From assembly GCA_938002255.1 (NCBI GenBank), contig CALLAL010000040.1, forward strand, positions 43,983 through 107,982: a stretch of 64,000 nt of DNA, given 5' to 3'. Source of the stretch: an uncultured bacterium (lineage in GTDB: Bacteria; Desulfobacterota; BSN033; UBA1163). Below the pieces are notes generated by a model. That model was given only the letters and a program-made list of their open reading frames with translations, was not told the DNA's origin and did no database searches. Below, piece by piece: positions 62,605-64,000 of the stretch. A program made the translations under genes and the position numbers. Numbering within the stretch: position 1 is the stretch's first letter; each line of letters opens with the position of its first letter.

Positions 62605-62835
62605 CTAAAATGCCATAAACTGAAACGATACCATTAAGTCATCTAAAAGTCTCAAAATCAGACGGCAGGTGCGGTATTCACCGAATTGGCGAATCTCTTT
62701 CTCCTTCAGGACACGGAAGGTTTCGCCGGGGAAAATGGTGCCGTTTAAATTCAATAGCCTAGACTTTTTCTCAACTTGACTTTTCCTCACCCTTTCATTG
62801 CAAAGTGTATAGTGTAGCTTTGACTCCAAAACCAC
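62605..62835 (-). CDS. Small unknown protein, diverged copy of the gene at the window end
   Basis: A 76-residue frame with a GTG start at 62835. Its middle part (KLHYTLCNERVRKSQV to RQFGEYRTCRL) aligns with the partial protein at 63781-64000. The last 18 residues differ and may be out of family. No ribosome site is obvious. Whether it is expressed is uncertain, but the shared protein-level pattern (NGTIFPGE-FRVLKEKEIRQFGEYR) argues that the unit is or was a gene. Confidence 0.45.
   Translation of the reverse strand: MVLESKLHYTLCNERVRKSQVEKKSRLLNLNGTIFPGETFRVLKEKEIRQFGEYRTCRLILRLLDDLMVSFQFMAF
62658..62824. repeat. Direct repeat, first copy (upstream of VapBC block)
   Basis: 167 bp similar to 63834-64000 at a fixed offset of 1176 bp without indels. 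It covers the conserved core of the small gene called at 62605-62835. The VapBC genes lie between the two copies. Confidence 0.7.
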
Positions 62836-63014
62836 GATGGAGGGGAAGAGAAGCCCTTTCTTACAACAGAAATACCTTTTTCTCTTGACAGGTGCCTTTT
62901 AAATGGGTAACCCCAAATCCTGAAGACTTTGCTGAATAAATCAGTGCCGAAATATTGCAAAAAATAGAACCGCCCCCTTTTCCCTTTCAACTTTCCCACC
63001 CAAACTTCCCAAAA

Positions 63015-63428
63015 TCAAGCTTTTGGAGGAGGGAAAAGCTTCAGTTCGGAATGCTCTGCGATTTGTGTGAAATGTTTATCAGCAGTAAAGAGGTGAAAGC
63101 GATGTGAAATGGCAACTGAAGCAATGAGTGCATCAATGGTGCTTCCCTGTTTCCCTTTTCGAATAAGATGGTTCTTCAATTCAGCAGCTCTAATGTAGTC
63201 TTCTCTTGTAAGGTCGATCAAAGGAAAAGCTTTGAAATATTCCTTCAGCGCTAAAAAATCTTTCGAGCTCTTTATCCCTTGAAGCACTTCTTGAAGGATG
63301 ATCCCTAAAAGATAGATATCCTCCCCTTGCTCAATGATTGTTTTGAGCAAAACGGCTTCCGGATTTATAACCCCTGATGCCCTCCTCAGGGCAAGGGACC
63401 ATATGGAGGTATCGACCAAGATCCTCAT
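63015..63428 (-). CDS. vapC: PIN-domain toxin, VapC family
   Basis: A 137-residue endoribonuclease-type toxin. The acidic PIN residues are visible: Asp in ILVDTSIWS (residue 5), Glu in ILQEVLQG near 46, Asp in STIDALIAS near 99, and Asp in FTADKHFTQIA near 117. VapC toxins cleave tRNA or rRNA and are neutralised by VapB. The ATG overlaps the vapB stop by 4 nt (ATGA). A final segment ELKLFPPPKA closes the protein. Confidence 0.9.
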   Translation of the reverse strand: MRILVDTSIWSLALRRASGVINPEAVLLKTIIEQGEDIYLLGIILQEVLQGIKSSKDFLALKEYFKAFPLIDLTREDYIRAAELKNHLIRKGKQGSTIDALIASVAISHRFHLFTADKHFTQIAEHSELKLFPPPKA

Positions 63429-63625
63429 CTACCGTTTCTTTCTTTCCTGTAGTCATAAGAAGAGTTCATCTCCACTTTTCCAAAAAGAGAAAGAATGTCT
63501 TTCCGCTTCCTTCTCATAACGTATTCCCTAAGGGCTTCGTTCACGGTATCCTTCTTGCTCTTATGTTTCCCTGCTTTCAAGGCCTCTTCCAAAAGCCTTT
63601 CGTCTATGGCCAGGTTGGTTGCCAT
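63425..63625 (-). CDS. vapB: Antitoxin, VapB family
   Basis: A 66-residue protein. The N-terminal MATNLAIDERLLEEALKAGKHKSKKDTVNEALREYVMRRK fits the ribbon-helix-helix-like VapB DNA-binding half, and the C-terminal LFGKVEMNSSYDYRKERN would wrap the toxin. GGAGGG precedes the ATG. VapB represses its own operon with VapC as co-repressor; three direct repeats immediately upstream (63637-63669) are the likely operator. Overlaps vapC by 4 nt. Confidence 0.9.
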   Translation of the reverse strand: MATNLAIDERLLEEALKAGKHKSKKDTVNEALREYVMRRKRKDILSLFGKVEMNSSYDYRKERNGR

Positions 63626-63636
63626 GGTTCCCTCCT

Positions 63637-63669
63637 TTTACACATCAATTTACACATACTTTTACACAT
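63637..63669 (-). promoter_or_regulatory. Probable VapBC operator: three direct repeats
   Basis: ATGTGTAAA (minus strand) occurs three times at exact 12 bp spacing (63637-63645, 63649-63657, 63661-63669), ending just before the ribosome site of vapB. Helical-turn spacing and position fit autorepression by the toxin-antitoxin complex. Confidence 0.65.
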
Positions 63670-63780
63670 TACCACTGGGTTGTCAATACCTGTATTTTTA
63701 TTACACTGAAACCAATGACTCCACGCTAAAATTAAATGGAACGAAAGCAGCAGGCAATGAGATAAAAGTTGTTTAAGAAC

Positions 63781-64000
63781 CTACGTCCAATTCATTTTAT
63801 TGTCTTCGCACAGTTTACCCCACGCTTCTAAAACCAGATGGCGGGGGCGGTATTCGCCGAATTGGCGAATTTCTTTTTCTTTCAAAACCCGGAAGGATTC
63901 GCCTGGGAAAATGGTACCGTTAAAATTCAACAGCAAAGACTTTTTGTCAACTTGAAATTTTCCTACCTTTTTATTGCAAAGTGTATAGTGTAGCTTTGAC
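63781..64000 (-). CDS. Small unknown protein, partial, second copy
   Basis: The frame is open from the window edge to a TAG at 63781-63783. It reads KLHYTLCNKKVGKFQVDKKS, then NGTIFPGESFRVLKEKEIRQ and a C-terminus HLVLEAWGKLCEDNKMNWT. The start is off the window, at least 73 codons are visible. It is a paralogue of 62605-62835. I do not recognise a family. It lies just upstream of the VapBC operator. Confidence 0.55.
   Translation of the reverse strand, partial: SKLHYTLCNKKVGKFQVDKKSLLLNFNGTIFPGESFRVLKEKEIRQFGEYRPRHLVLEAWGKLCEDNKMNWT
63834..64000. repeat. Direct repeat, second copy (window end)
   Basis: Matches 62658-62824 at offset 1176 bp; the end runs off the window, so the true repeat may be longer. 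It covers the same coding core. Confidence 0.7.

Noticed and set aside
62411..62608. 65-codon plus-strand frame
   Set aside because: Short, no ribosome site, no homologous feature in the other repeat copy.
62787..62999. 70-codon minus-strand frame upstream of the small repeated gene
   Set aside because: Overlaps that gene in another frame, shows no similarity to the second copy's upstream region and no domain.
1..64000. Search for tRNA, rRNA and CRISPR repeats
   Set aside because: No cloverleaf-like run, rRNA-like sequence or regular spacer array was found by eye on either strand; a covariance-model scan would settle it.

Overview
This 64 kb window comes from a Gram-negative bacterium. It has LolA/LolB-like factors, lipoproteins, c-type cytochrome assembly genes and anaerobe-style carbon metabolism. 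The gene content and style resemble a deltaproteobacterial (Desulfobacterota-like) lineage, but that placement is inference because there is no rRNA or other phylogenetic marker beyond rpoD. Gene density is high, with long same-strand operons and many ATGA stop/start overlaps. I see no tRNA, rRNA, CRISPR array or intact insertion sequence.

Region 1 (1-25.4 kb) is a carbon-storage, fermentation and stress block. On the minus strand it has a LOG-family protein, two UspA proteins, glucose-6-phosphate isomerase, alpha-glucan phosphorylase, phosphoglucomutase, an HtrA protease, a CheY-like protein, and one compact operon (20525 down to 11573). That operon reads P-type cation ATPase, MscS channel, acetate kinase, divergent phosphoketolase, flavin/heme oxidoreductase (broken by a +1 frameshift) and a small diheme cytochrome. 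On the plus strand are a stand-alone glycogen-binding domain protein, a lipoprotein and pyruvate kinase. Four sigma-54 (-24/-12) promoters are visible, each with a shared upstream dyad built on TTGTGGCA-N3-TGCCACAA. They lie in front of two paralogous zinc-ribbon genes (one now frameshifted), an unrelated Cys-rich small protein and the glycogen-binding protein. I think they form an undescribed sigma-54 regulon whose activator is outside the window.

Region 2 (25.4-35.7 kb) is housekeeping: a radical SAM-ccsB-hemA-galT-hemC-hemD-HAD operon, rpoD and a QueG-like iron-sulfur protein. Two copies of a decayed minus-strand reading frame (25450-25668 and 32714-32936) form a dispersed repeat.

Region 3 (35.8-52.5 kb, plus strand) looks like a type II fatty-acid/polyene lipid pathway. 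It has an acyl-CoA dehydrogenase, three ketosynthases (only the second has the full Cys-His-His triad), a FabZ-like dehydratase, two methyltransferases, a LolA-like carrier, a LolB-like lipoprotein, a CrtI-like FAD enzyme, a B12-binding radical SAM enzyme and a four-PAS histidine kinase. A FecR/DUF6600-type protein is inserted on the opposite strand. No acyl carrier protein, ketoreductase or starter ligase is visible.

Region 4 (52.5-59.2 kb) holds a LemA/DUF2207 pair, a 5'-nucleotidase-like enzyme, a diacylglycerol-kinase-like protein and an MFS transporter. Region 5 (59.2-64 kb) is more AT-rich and accessory: a TPR membrane protein, a small membrane protein, a PrcB/Kazal secreted protein, a 225 bp inverted-repeat element and a VapBC toxin-antitoxin pair between two diverged copies of an unknown small gene.
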